NCBI RefSeq assembly: GCF_902832845.1
Contig: NZ_CADFDB010000001.1
Span: forward strand, 682,001 to 746,000
Direction: 5' to 3'
Origin: Burkholderia metallica
GTDB taxonomy: Bacteria > Pseudomonadota > Gammaproteobacteria > Burkholderiales > Burkholderiaceae
Length of the DNA: 64,000 nucleotides
Both the position numbers and the translations under genes were made by a program. Positions 44,501 through 52,654 of this stretch are shown in pieces. Position 1 is the first letter of the stretch, and every line of letters starts with the position of its first letter. Below the pieces are notes generated by a model that saw only the letters and a program-made list of their open reading frames with translations, did not search any database and had not been told where the DNA came from.

Positions 44501-45346
44501 ATGAAATCCGATTCAAATCGCTATTGCTTCCCGAATTTGCTGGAAGCATTTTTTATCGTCGTCGTGCTGATCATGGTCGAGTATCTGATGAACTCGATCA
44601 TCTGGTCGGTCGGCCGAAGCGCCGGGCTTCAACCGATGGCGATTGCCAGCATCGGCCGCGTTCTCGCGAACGGGCTCGTATTTACCGTGCTGCTTCACCA
44701 CGGCAAATTGACCTACCGCAGCCTGCTGCACGACAGCGTCGATTCCTGGCGCTCGACACTCGCGCGATTTTTCTTCCCCGTCCTGCTGATGACGCCGGGT
44801 CTGATGGTGGCGATCAGCGTGATTGAAGTCGGCGTCGGGCAATTGTTTCCATGGGGCGGAAGCGGATATGACGCCCGCGATGCTTATACGAACGGCGGCC
44901 TCGGTCTGATCGTATTGATCTGCGTGATTGCACCGGTAGTCGAAGAAATGCTGTTTCGCGGCGTGATGCTGCGCAGCTTCTTGCGACAGTATCCGGAGGG
45001 CACGGCCATCGCGCATTCGGCCGCGGTGTTCGGTCTCGCCCACCTGAACGTGTATCAGTTCGTTCTGGCATTCGGGCTCGGATTGTTGATCGGGAAACTG
45101 TATGCGGCCACGCGCTCGCTGCTGCCGGGCATCCTGATCCACGCCTGCTACAACACCGCTGTCGTGATCGTCGCGCTGAACACGCCGTTCGATTTTTCCA
45201 GGGAAAGCCTTTTGACCATCTGGCCGACCGCGTGGTGGTTCGGCGCGCTCGCGGCCGGCGTGATCGGTGCGTGTCTTCTGGTCAAGGCGCTCGATGCGCT
45301 AAGGATGGCGCAAGCAGATACGTCGGGCAGCAACGCGTTGCGTTGA
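44501..45346 (+). CDS. CPBP family intramembrane metalloprotease
   Basis: 281 aa with about seven membrane segments. The CPBP motifs are EEMLFRGVMLRSFL, FGLAHLNVYQFVLAF and PGILIHACYNTAVV, so the metal site looks complete. ATG 44501 begins MKSDSNRYCFPNLLEAFF; upstream in-frame codons belong to the AT-rich spacer and do not resemble the family. It is unrelated in sequence detail to the CPBP protein at 32905. Its substrate is unknown. It is followed by a lipoprotein gene 86 bases downstream. Confidence 0.85.
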   Translation: MKSDSNRYCFPNLLEAFFIVVVLIMVEYLMNSIIWSVGRSAGLQPMAIASIGRVLANGLVFTVLLHHGKLTYRSLLHDSVDSWRSTLARFFFPVLLMTPGLMVAISVIEVGVGQLFPWGGSGYDARDAYTNGGLGLIVLICVIAPVVEEMLFRGVMLRSFLRQYPEGTAIAHSAAVFGLAHLNVYQFVLAFGLGLLIGKLYAATRSLLPGILIHACYNTAVVIVALNTPFDFSRESLLTIWPTAWWFGALAAGVIGACLLVKALDALRMAQADTSGSNALR

Positions 45347-45432
45347 ATGTTGCGGCGGCAAGCGCTCGCGTGCATTCACCGAATGCCGTCGTCGCGCAGT
45401 CATTTTTCAAAACGAGAGAACAGGAGCAAGTC

Positions 45433-46335
45433 ATGCGGGGAATGCAGGTCTGGTTGGCGAGTGTGGCAAGCACGGCGTTGCTGTTGACGGCGTGCGGCGG
45501 CGGCGATGACGGCGCGGCCAAGACGGGAAGCAATGCATCGAACACCGATACGGCCGGGACGCCGACGGCCACGTCGCCTGCCGCGCCGCCGCCCGGGTCG
45601 TCGACACAGCCGTCGGTCCAGACGGCCTGTCGCCCGAACGGCAGCTTCAGCTATTCGGGCTCGGCGCCGCCCGTCGCCGCGAACAACGGCCAGCTGGCGG
45701 TGCTCGTGGTGCCGAATCTGCCGAGCGAATACGCGAAGAACCGCAACATGACGGCCGCCAATGTGCCCGCGGCGAGCCTGGTTCAGCAGCCGAGCGGGGC
45801 GTTTACGACGCTTGCATCGTCGGCGGCGGCCACCGACTGTCTTGGGCTCGACCACGGTGCCGTCACCGACATCCAGAGCGTCGGCACCGACGTCGCGATC
45901 GGCCGCTGGAATCGTGCGATGGATACCGACGGCAATACCTATACCGATACGCAAGGCGTTCACTACGCGGTCGGTACGCCGCTGTCGTTGCCCGCCACCG
46001 GCGGTGTGCTTGCGTGTACCCAGGTGATTGCCGACACGGTGGCGAGCAACATTGGCGATACGGACGGCACGCTCGTTTCGGGTTCGGCCACGCTGGACCC
46101 GGCCACGCGCATGCTCACCGCACTGAACCTGTCGATCAAGCTGAACTCCGCCCAATACCCGCTGACGTACACGCAAGTGCCGTTGAACGGCGTGCTGAAC
46201 ACCTCCGGACCCGCGACGATTCAGTCGATCGTCGTCGGGCATGACGCGGCCCAGCCGCTGGTGGCCGTCGGTTACTCGGTTGCGTTGCCGACTACGCGAG
46301 GGGTGGGTGGGGTGGCGATCCTCTCGTGCCACTGA
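45433..46335 (+). CDS. Lipoprotein of unknown function
   Basis: 300 aa. A signal peptide ends in the lipobox LLTAC, followed by GGGDDGAAK and a low-complexity linker rich in Thr, Pro and Ser. The remaining 230 residues show no family I recognise; three Cys remain (TACRP, TDCLG, LACTQ) plus a C-terminal SCH, which could form disulphides in the periplasm. ATG 45433 follows CAGGAG. It is in the same direction as the CPBP protease but may have its own promoter. Confidence 0.75.
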   Translation: MRGMQVWLASVASTALLLTACGGGDDGAAKTGSNASNTDTAGTPTATSPAAPPPGSSTQPSVQTACRPNGSFSYSGSAPPVAANNGQLAVLVVPNLPSEYAKNRNMTAANVPAASLVQQPSGAFTTLASSAAATDCLGLDHGAVTDIQSVGTDVAIGRWNRAMDTDGNTYTDTQGVHYAVGTPLSLPATGGVLACTQVIADTVASNIGDTDGTLVSGSATLDPATRMLTALNLSIKLNSAQYPLTYTQVPLNGVLNTSGPATIQSIVVGHDAAQPLVAVGYSVALPTTRGVGGVAILSCH

Positions 46336-46697
46336 CCGGGGCCGGCTCGGTCGTGCGCACGCACGCCGGCCGATAAAGGACGAGCGGGCGCGTGCATGCG
46401 GCCTGTCGACGACGCACGGCAGGCTGACGCGCGGTGACCGGCCGCAACGACGGCGCCAACGATGCGCCGCCTGCGTGCGTGTCGCTGCGTGGTGGATGTG
46501 CGGATTGACGAACCGCTCACTTTGTTCGAAACGAACGCCGTCGCGGCTCCGCGTCTGCCGTGCCGCCCGGCATTCGGGTTTCGATTCGTATGTTCGAACA
46601 GGCCGCGTGGACTATAAATGGATGCGTGTACCGGTGCTTGTCGGGCGCCTGCGCGTCTCGCGCATGTCGGCGTTGCGACTCCCGGGGGAGGTGCACC
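46336..46697. other. Intergenic region upstream of the DegP-like protease
   Basis: No gene seen. Two short dyads occur: GTTCG-AAA-CGAAC (46524-46536) and TGTTCGAACA (46591-46600). A -10-like TATAAA lies at 46613-46618 and the second dyad falls where a -35 would be expected, so this may be the regulated promoter of the protease gene. Confidence 0.45.
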
Positions 46698-48275
46698 GTG
46701 GTTCGCCAGACGCTTGCTCGCGCCGTGCTTCGCACCGCGTTGATCGGGGGCGTGTTTGCCGGCAGTTTGCTGCCCGCGCCGGCCGCCCTTGCCGGAAACC
46801 TCTCGCCGCCCGTCGCGCCGCATGCGATCAAGCAGCGGACGGCTGCCGCGCCGTATGCGGTGCCGGTCGACTTTCCGGCGATCGTCGACCGCTACGGCCC
46901 GGCGGTCGTGACCATCATGACCGCCGCACCCGAGCAGCAGGCCGGCGGCCCGTCCTTCGCGATTCTCGATCCCGACGATCCGCTCGCCGCGTTCTTCCGG
47001 CGCGACGCACCGCCGCCCGCGCAGGGCCAGCAGGCGCAGCCGCAGGCACCGGCGCCCGACACGTCGCCGCGCGCGGTATCGGGCAGCGGCTCGGGTTTCA
47101 TCGTCAGCGCCGACGGGCTGATCCTCACCTCCGCGCACGTGGTCGCCGATGCGAGCGACGTGACCGTGCGGCTCACCGACCGCCGCGAATTCAAGGCGAC
47201 CGTGCTGGCCGTCGATTCGCAAAGCGACGTGGCCGTGTTGCGGGTCAATGCGACGAAGCTGCCGTTCGTGCGCGTCGGCGATTCGTCGAAAGTCCGCGCG
47301 GGCGAACCGGTGATGACGATCGGCGCGCCGGACGGTTCGGGCAACACGGTCACGGCCGGCATCGTCAGCGCGACGTCGCACCGGCTGCCGGACGGCAGCG
47401 CGTTCCCGTTCTTCGAAACCGACATCGCGCCGAACCCCGACAACTCGGGCGGCCCCGTATTCAATCGAGCGGGCGACGTGATCGGCATCGCGGTGCAGGT
47501 CTATACGGGTACCGACCGCTACGCGAGCATGACGTTCGCGATCCCGATCGCGTTTGCCGCAAAGGTGCGTGCGCAACTGCAGAAGCAGATGCAGGCGCAG
47601 CAGGAACCGCAGGCGCCGGACGCTTCGTCGTCGGGCAATGCGATCGGCGTCGACGTGCAGGACGTCGGCATCGGGCTGGCCGCGGCGTTCGGATTGCCGC
47701 GTCCGGCGGGCGCGCTCGTCAACGGTGTCGCCCCCGGCTCGCCGGCCGCCGCGGCCGGCGTGAGGCCCGGCGACGTGATCGTGAAGCTCGGCGACAGGAC
47801 GATCGGCCGCTCGGCCGAGCTGAACGATGCGGCCGCCGCGCTGCCGTCCGGCCAGAAGACGCCGCTGCGGCTGATCCGCAACCGCGCGCCGGTGATGCTG
47901 ACCGTCACGGGCGCCGACGAAGCCGCCGGCAACGCGGGCCCGGCCGCCGGCACGGCCGCGCCGAAGGCGGCCGCGCGACCCCGGCCGGGCGGCGCGGCGA
48001 GCGATGGCGGCGACCGCCTCGGGCTGACGATGCACGCGTTGAGCGACGACGAACGCCGTTCGACGGGGCTTGCGGTCGGGATGATGGTGGACGCGGTACA
48101 CGGCCCGGCGGCCAACGCGGGCATCCTGCCGGGCGACGTCGTACTGGAACTGAACGACACGCTGCTCGAAACGCCGGACGACGTACCGTCGCTCGAAGCG
48201 AACGGCGGCAGCGTGATCGCCGTGCTGATCCAGCGCAACAACGCGCGCAAGTTCGTGTCGGTGCGGGCGCGCTAG
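46698..48275 (+). CDS. DegP/HtrA-type periplasmic serine protease
   Basis: 525 aa. A signal peptide (LRTALIGGVFAGSLLPAPAALAG) is followed by a trypsin-like domain with the triad His147 (LTSAHVV), Asp177 (QSDVAVL) and Ser250. The serine motif reads NPDNSGGP where the family usually has NPGNSGGP. Two PDZ domains follow (about residues 315-400 and 435-520), separated by an Ala/Pro-rich linker. A Gln/Pro/Ala-rich insert (about 105-125) is probably the LA loop. HtrA proteins degrade or refold damaged envelope proteins. GTG 46698 was chosen because GGGGGAGG precedes it at good spacing. Confidence 0.88.
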   Translation: MVRQTLARAVLRTALIGGVFAGSLLPAPAALAGNLSPPVAPHAIKQRTAAAPYAVPVDFPAIVDRYGPAVVTIMTAAPEQQAGGPSFAILDPDDPLAAFFRRDAPPPAQGQQAQPQAPAPDTSPRAVSGSGSGFIVSADGLILTSAHVVADASDVTVRLTDRREFKATVLAVDSQSDVAVLRVNATKLPFVRVGDSSKVRAGEPVMTIGAPDGSGNTVTAGIVSATSHRLPDGSAFPFFETDIAPNPDNSGGPVFNRAGDVIGIAVQVYTGTDRYASMTFAIPIAFAAKVRAQLQKQMQAQQEPQAPDASSSGNAIGVDVQDVGIGLAAAFGLPRPAGALVNGVAPGSPAAAAGVRPGDVIVKLGDRTIGRSAELNDAAAALPSGQKTPLRLIRNRAPVMLTVTGADEAAGNAGPAAGTAAPKAAARPRPGGAASDGGDRLGLTMHALSDDERRSTGLAVGMMVDAVHGPAANAGILPGDVVLELNDTLLETPDDVPSLEANGGSVIAVLIQRNNARKFVSVRAR

Positions 48276-48451
48276 GGTCTGCTCACGCTAACGTGCGTTG
48301 CGGGCCGCATTACTGCGTCGCGCGTCGCTTGTTTGGCTCGGCCGAACGGCGCTCCTTGCTTCTTGCTCGCGCCCGAAGGAAGTCCCCTTGTGGGACAGCC
48401 GGCAACGCTCGTTCGCATGCCCGCAATTGGCGTGAACGGCCCCCCAGGGCG

Positions 48452-48481
48452 TTGACGCGGCCGGTATCGTCCGCCTACCAT
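48452..48481 (+). promoter_or_regulatory. Predicted sigma-70 promoter of the efflux leader
   Basis: TTGACG (48452-48457) and TACCAT (48476-48481) are separated by 18 bases. Transcription would begin near 48488, about 50 bases before the 16-codon leader ORF. Confidence 0.5.
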
Positions 48482-48538
48482 CGTCCGGTATCGTTCAGCA
48501 CGGCACGCAGTCAACCCGGCAATCAGGAGCCATCCGGC

Positions 48539-48589
48539 ATGCACGCAGCTCACTTCATCGTAGTATTCCCGAGGCGCAGGGTCCGGTAG
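48539..48589 (+). CDS. Putative 16-residue leader peptide of an efflux gene
   Basis: The ORF encodes MHAAHFIVVFPRRRVR. AGGAG at 48525-48529 lies nine bases before the ATG, so it should be translated. It is not part of any larger gene. Its last codons (12-16 plus the stop) form the left arm of a long hairpin that shares bases with a following terminator. The sequence ends in a run of arginines; RRR and RVR fit the Arg/Lys-x-Arg/Lys pattern at which macrolides are known to stall ribosomes, and FPRRR could also stall without a drug. Similarity to any named leader peptide is not known to me. If real, translation of it would control read-through into the MFS gene at 48685. Confidence 0.5.
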   Translation: MHAAHFIVVFPRRRVR

Positions 48590-48615
48590 CGACACTACGC
48601 CGGCACCCATGCGCC
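48573..48615 (+). promoter_or_regulatory. Putative antiterminator hairpin in the efflux leader
   Basis: Left arm 48573-48589 pairs with 48595-48615 in four blocks: GGCGCA/TGCGCC, GGGT/ACCC, CCGG/CCGG and TAG/CTA, 17 bp in all, with one- and two-base bulges on the right side and a CGACA loop. The right arm covers 48613-48615, the first three bases of the terminator stem, so the two structures compete. Confidence 0.5.
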
Positions 48616-48641
48616 CCCGACTCGATCGGGGGCTTTTTTTT
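48613..48641 (+). terminator. Intrinsic terminator ahead of the Bcr/CflA gene
   Basis: GCCCCCGA (48613-48620) pairs perfectly with TCGGGGGC (48626-48633) and is followed by eight T. It lies between the leader ORF and the MFS start. It could act as attenuator of the MFS gene, as plain terminator of the degP-like gene 340 bases upstream, or as both. Confidence 0.85.
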
Positions 48642-48684
48642 GCATTGCGCACGGCCGCGCGGCACGTGCGCGGAGGCCATCCGC

Positions 48685-49896
48685 TTGCCATCGAACCTGC
48701 CGATCGTGTCCGAACGGGCGTCGCCGCGATTCGCGACGCTGATCCTGCTGTGCGCGTGCTCGGTGCTGCCGCTGAGCCTGTTCCTGCCGTCGCTGCCGGC
48801 GATCGCGCGCGACCTGCGCGCCGACTATGCGCTCGTCGCGCTGTCGCTCGGCGGCTATGCGGCGATGGCCGCGTCGCTCGAATTCGTGACGGGGCCGCTG
48901 TCGGACCGGTTCGGGCGGCGGCCGGTCGTGCTGGCGAGCGTCGGCGTGTTCGCGCTCGGCTCGCTCGGCTGCGCGATGGCGACCGACGTTCGCGTGTTTC
49001 TCGCCTGCCGGCTGATGCAGGCGGCGATCACGTCGGTCTATCCGGTGTCGATGGCGACGATCCGGGATACCGGCGGCGGTGCGCGCGCGGCGAGCCGGAT
49101 CGGCTATGCGGCGACCGCCGCCGCATTCGCGCCGATGCTCGGTCCGACGCTCGGCGGCGCGCTCGACCAGACGACGGGCTGGCGGGCGATCTTCTGGCTG
49201 CTCGGCATGACGGGCATCGCGCTGTTCGTCTGGTGTGCGTTCGATCTCGTCGAAACCCATGCGAACCGGTCGTCGAGCGTCGGGCAGCAGCTTCGCGCGT
49301 ATCCGGCGCTGCTGCGTGCGCGCCGCTTCTGGGCCTATGCTCTCTGCATGGCGTTTTCCACCGGCTCGTTCTATGCGTTCCTGGCCGGCGCGCCGCTCGC
49401 CGCGCAAACGGTGTTCGGCATCGCGCCGGCGGAAATCGGTTTCTACATGGGCACCATCACAGCCGGCTTCGTGTGCGGCAGCTTCCTGAGCGCGCGTTAC
49501 GCGCGCCGCTACGCGCCGGCGACGACGATCCTGTGCGGGCGTGTCGTCGCGTGCGCGGGTCCGTCGACCGGCCTCGCGCTGTTGTTCGGCGGCGCGACGC
49601 ACGCGATCGCGTGGTTCGGGCCGTGCGTGCTGGTCGGCATCGGCAACGGGCTGAGCAATCCCGCCGCGCATGCCGGCGCGGTGTCGGTGCGCCCGGAACT
49701 GGCCGGCAGCGCGTCGGGGCTGGCCGGCGCGATGACGATCGCCGGGGGCGCCGCGCTTTCGTCGCTGACCGGCGCGGTGCTGACGGCCGGCAACGCGGGC
49801 TATGCGCCGCTGGCGATGATGCTGGGATCGGCCGCGATTGCGTTGGCGGCGGCCGTCTGCGTGCGGACGTTAGACGCGCGGGACGCCGGGCGGTGA
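48685..49896 (+). CDS. Bcr/CflA-type MFS drug efflux transporter
   Basis: 403 aa, about 12 membrane segments. It has the motif-A loop TGPLSDRFGRRPVVLASV and the Bcr/CflA pattern LFLPSLPAIARDL in the first helix and SVYPVSMATIRD later. Relatives export chloramphenicol, bicyclomycin, sulfonamides and peptides. TTG 48685 is taken as start because CGGAGG lies eight bases upstream; an earlier TTG at 48640 falls in the terminator T-run. Expression probably depends on read-through of the leader terminator. Confidence 0.85.
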   Translation: MPSNLPIVSERASPRFATLILLCACSVLPLSLFLPSLPAIARDLRADYALVALSLGGYAAMAASLEFVTGPLSDRFGRRPVVLASVGVFALGSLGCAMATDVRVFLACRLMQAAITSVYPVSMATIRDTGGGARAASRIGYAATAAAFAPMLGPTLGGALDQTTGWRAIFWLLGMTGIALFVWCAFDLVETHANRSSSVGQQLRAYPALLRARRFWAYALCMAFSTGSFYAFLAGAPLAAQTVFGIAPAEIGFYMGTITAGFVCGSFLSARYARRYAPATTILCGRVVACAGPSTGLALLFGGATHAIAWFGPCVLVGIGNGLSNPAAHAGAVSVRPELAGSASGLAGAMTIAGGAALSSLTGAVLTAGNAGYAPLAMMLGSAAIALAAAVCVRTLDARDAGR

Positions 49897-50042
49897 GCGC
49901 GGGCGCGTGGCGGCGGGTACGGGTACGGGCCCGCTACCGTGGCGGGGACGATTGGCGGACAATCGATTGAATACCGGCAGACGACGATCCCTGCGTGCGC
50001 AAGGCATTCCCGGCGCGCGAAGGGCGATTGGACGAGGATGTG

Positions 50043-50588
50043 ATGAGCGACTTTTCTGATTTCCAGCGGGAGATTGCCGACGCCGCGAGAGCGACATTCA
50101 GGGCGCTGCGGGCGTTGCATCCGGACGAGCATTTCTACGCGTTCGCGCTTTACACCGACAGCGGTGCGATGACGGTGGTGCCGGCGGCCAATTCGGTCGA
50201 AGGGCTGCGCCGGATGCGCACGCAACAGGCGATCGCGGACGACGATCCGGCGCCGTGGTGCACGTGGGGTTTTGCCGAATGGGCGTACGCGGCGGCGGAG
50301 GCTTCACCGTTCAATGCGCTCTGCGGAAAGCTGGCCGACGAGGTACTGAGCCCGCAGTTCGTGCAGTCGAGATTCGCGGAATTTTCGCGGCAATTGCACG
50401 CCGACATGATCGAGGCATTGCGGCTGCTCGATCGCGACGGCCTGTTCGGCACGGGCGAAGCCCGGGCGGCAATCACGCTGTTCGTGTCGATCAGCGACGA
50501 CGACGCGGCCGACGCGCTGGAAAACGAATCGGCGAAAGCGCTGAATCCGCCGGCCGTCGCCGACGCATTCCTGCGCCGCTACGACTGA
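50043..50588 (+). CDS. DUF4303 family protein
   Basis: 181 aa soluble protein. The segment HFYAFALYTDSGAMTVVPAANSVEGL and the following WCTWGFAEWAYAA identify DUF4303, whose members are often found near contact-dependent toxin or immunity genes but have no proven function. No toxin gene is visible here. ATG 50043 follows GAGGATGTG. It is a single gene, convergent with the FAH-family gene. Confidence 0.75.
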   Translation: MSDFSDFQREIADAARATFRALRALHPDEHFYAFALYTDSGAMTVVPAANSVEGLRRMRTQQAIADDDPAPWCTWGFAEWAYAAAEASPFNALCGKLADEVLSPQFVQSRFAEFSRQLHADMIEALRLLDRDGLFGTGEARAAITLFVSISDDDAADALENESAKALNPPAVADAFLRRYD

Positions 50589-50644
50589 CCGGCATCGCGA
50601 CGGCGCACGGCGCCCCGGAACGGGGGGCCGCCGTGCAGGCCGCG

Positions 50645-51343
50645 TTACGGCGTCGCGCCCACGACGAATTCGAACGTTGCGACACCGTCGACGCCGCCCG
50701 TCACGCGGTCGCCCGGTTGCAGCGCGCCGACACCCGCCGGCGTGCCGGTGAAGATCAGGTCGCCGGCCTTCAGCTCGACCGAGCGCGACACGGACGCGAT
50801 CACGTCGGGCACGGCCCAGATCATGTCGGCCAGGTCGCCTTGCTGGCGCGGCTCGCCGTTGACCGCGAGCCAGATGCGGCCCGTTGCCGGGTGACCGGTG
50901 GCCGCGGCCGGGCGCAGCGCGGTCACGGGGCCCGATGCGTCGAAGCCTTTCGCCCAGTCCCACGGCCGGCTCAGTTTCTTCGCTTCGGCCTGCAGGTCGC
51001 GGCGCGTGAGGTCGACGCCGACGCCGTAGCCCCACACGTGCGACAGCGCGTCGGCCGGATCGATCGACCGGCCGTCCTTGCCGATCGCGACGACCAGCTC
51101 GATTTCATGGTGGAGATCGTTCGTCAGCGGCGGATAGGGGACGGTCCCGCGGGCCGGGACGATCGCGTCGGCCGGCTTCATGAAGAAGAACGGCGGTTCG
51201 CGGTCGGGATCGGCGCCCATTTCGCGCGCGTGGTCGGCGTAGTTGCGGCCGACGCAGAAGACGCGGTGCAGCGGAAAGCGCGCGGACGACTGGTCGACTT
51301 CGACGGAAGGACGCTCGGCAGCGTCGATGACATAAGCGGACAT
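50645..51343 (-). CDS. Fumarylacetoacetate hydrolase family protein (fumarylpyruvate-hydrolase-like)
   Basis: 232 aa, the short form of the FAH fold. FCVGRNYADHAREMG, FFFMKPADAIV, LHHEIELVVAIG (metal-binding Glu pair) and the C-terminal KAGDLIFTGTPAGVG are all present. Short members cleave fumarylpyruvate, acylpyruvates or decarboxylate oxaloacetate. ATG 51343 follows CGAGGCC. It lies downstream of an AraC-type regulator and a short-chain dehydrogenase on the same strand, which suggests a small catabolic unit for an aromatic or ring compound. Confidence 0.88.
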   Translation of the reverse strand: MSAYVIDAAERPSVEVDQSSARFPLHRVFCVGRNYADHAREMGADPDREPPFFFMKPADAIVPARGTVPYPPLTNDLHHEIELVVAIGKDGRSIDPADALSHVWGYGVGVDLTRRDLQAEAKKLSRPWDWAKGFDASGPVTALRPAAATGHPATGRIWLAVNGEPRQQGDLADMIWAVPDVIASVSRSVELKAGDLIFTGTPAGVGALQPGDRVTGGVDGVATFEFVVGATP

Positions 51344-51468
51344 CGGATGGCCTCGTTCGGTGAAAGGACGATTGCCGCGCCCATGCAGCGCACGGGCCGG
51401 CATGCGTGCAACGATACCCGACGCCCGCGCGGCCGGATGCGACGCAACTGCGTTTTACCGGGACAAAA

Positions 51469-52410
51469 CTACGCGTCGGCGGTAGCGGCCGTGTCGTCGC
51501 CGTCCGGCAGCGCCGCGTTCGCGTCGCGATACGCCTTCGGCGACATGCCGACCCGCGCGCGGAAGCGCCGCGCGAAATACCCTTCGTCGCGGAAGCCGAC
51601 CGAGCGTGCGATGTCCGCGATGCGCCGGCTCGTGTGGGCCAGCAGCGACTGCGCGAGCGCGATCCGGCGTTCGGTCACGAGATCGGTGAACGTGCTGCCG
51701 GTTTCCTTGCGGACCAGGTGCGCGAGGTAGTTGGGCGACAGGAACGCGGCCTCGGCGGTCGCGGCGAGCGTCAGGTCCTCGCGGGTCAGGTTGGCGCGCA
51801 CGTGGCGCAGCACGCGCGCGAGCGCGTCGCGCCGGCCCGCGCGCTGGGCGCCGCGCTGCGCGAGCTTGTCGAGCGCGCCCGCGTACTGCGTGCAGACGAG
51901 CCCGATCAGTTGCAGCAGGTAGCCGCGCAGCAGCGTGGTCGAGCCGAACGTGCGCACGCGATCGGTGTCGAGCATGCACAGCGCGAGGCGGCGCGCTTCG
52001 TCGTAGGCGTCGCCGGTCAGGATGAAGTCGAGGTGTTCCTGGAAGCGGAACGGCGTCAGCTCGGGAAAGCGGTGCGCGGGCACGTCCTCGAGGTCGAGCG
52101 GATCGACGTCGAGATCGGCGCGCAGGAACGCCTGGCTGAAGTTGATCACGATGAAGTGCGCGCCTTCCGGATGCGGGATCAGGTGCTCGCGGTGCGGCAG
52201 CACGAACGCGAGCGCGCCGCGCGGAAACGGCCGTGTGACGCCGCCGATCCGTTGCTCGGTGTCGCCGCCGAGATTGAACTGGATCTGGAAATACGCGTGC
52301 CGGTGCGGCTCGGTGATCGCCTGGCGCGACGCCTGGTCGCGGATGTAGAAGTCGAGCCGGTCGCTGCGTTCGGGCATCCCGTACAGGCGCGGCGGGGCGG
52401 TGGAGGGCAT
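51469..52410 (-). CDS. AraC family transcriptional regulator
   Basis: 313 aa. An N-terminal cupin-like sensing domain (HRHAYFQIQFNLGG) is followed by two helix-turn-helix units at the C-terminus (LAATAEAAFLSPNYLAHLVRKETG and IADIARSVGFRDEGYFARRFRARVGMSPKAYR). ATG 52410 gives the usual N-terminal length. It is between the SDR and FAH genes on the same strand and is likely the activator of one or both. Confidence 0.9.
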   Translation of the reverse strand: MPSTAPPRLYGMPERSDRLDFYIRDQASRQAITEPHRHAYFQIQFNLGGDTEQRIGGVTRPFPRGALAFVLPHREHLIPHPEGAHFIVINFSQAFLRADLDVDPLDLEDVPAHRFPELTPFRFQEHLDFILTGDAYDEARRLALCMLDTDRVRTFGSTTLLRGYLLQLIGLVCTQYAGALDKLAQRGAQRAGRRDALARVLRHVRANLTREDLTLAATAEAAFLSPNYLAHLVRKETGSTFTDLVTERRIALAQSLLAHTSRRIADIARSVGFRDEGYFARRFRARVGMSPKAYRDANAALPDGDDTAATADA

Positions 52411-52606
52411 GAAGGATTCTGCTGGTCGTGACGCGGTTGAGCCGCGATGGTACAGCGAAACCGGCCTGCGCCGGGCAGCACGGAGAATCCGCGGCCGCGG
52501 CGGCGGCGGGATCGTGCCCCTTGGCCGGCAATGGCCCCAGCGTCGAATGGCGGGGCCACGCGCCGAACGGCGGCGTCGACAGGTGCGACGCCGGCCGGCG
52601 GAGCGT

Positions 52607-52654
52607 GAAGCGGTGACGGAGCCGGTGACTGAGCCCGGTACCGGGCCCGTTACT
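52607..52654. repeat. Imperfect 12-bp tandem repeats
   Basis: Four units: GAAGCGGTGACG (52607-52618), GAGCCGGTGACT (52619-52630), GAGCCCGGTACC (52631-52642) and GGGCCCGTTACT (52643-52654). They run into the last codons of the SDR gene, whose stop is at 52650-52652. Units three and four also create the palindrome GCCCGGTACCGGGC (52633-52646), which may serve as a terminator stem. Confidence 0.65.
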
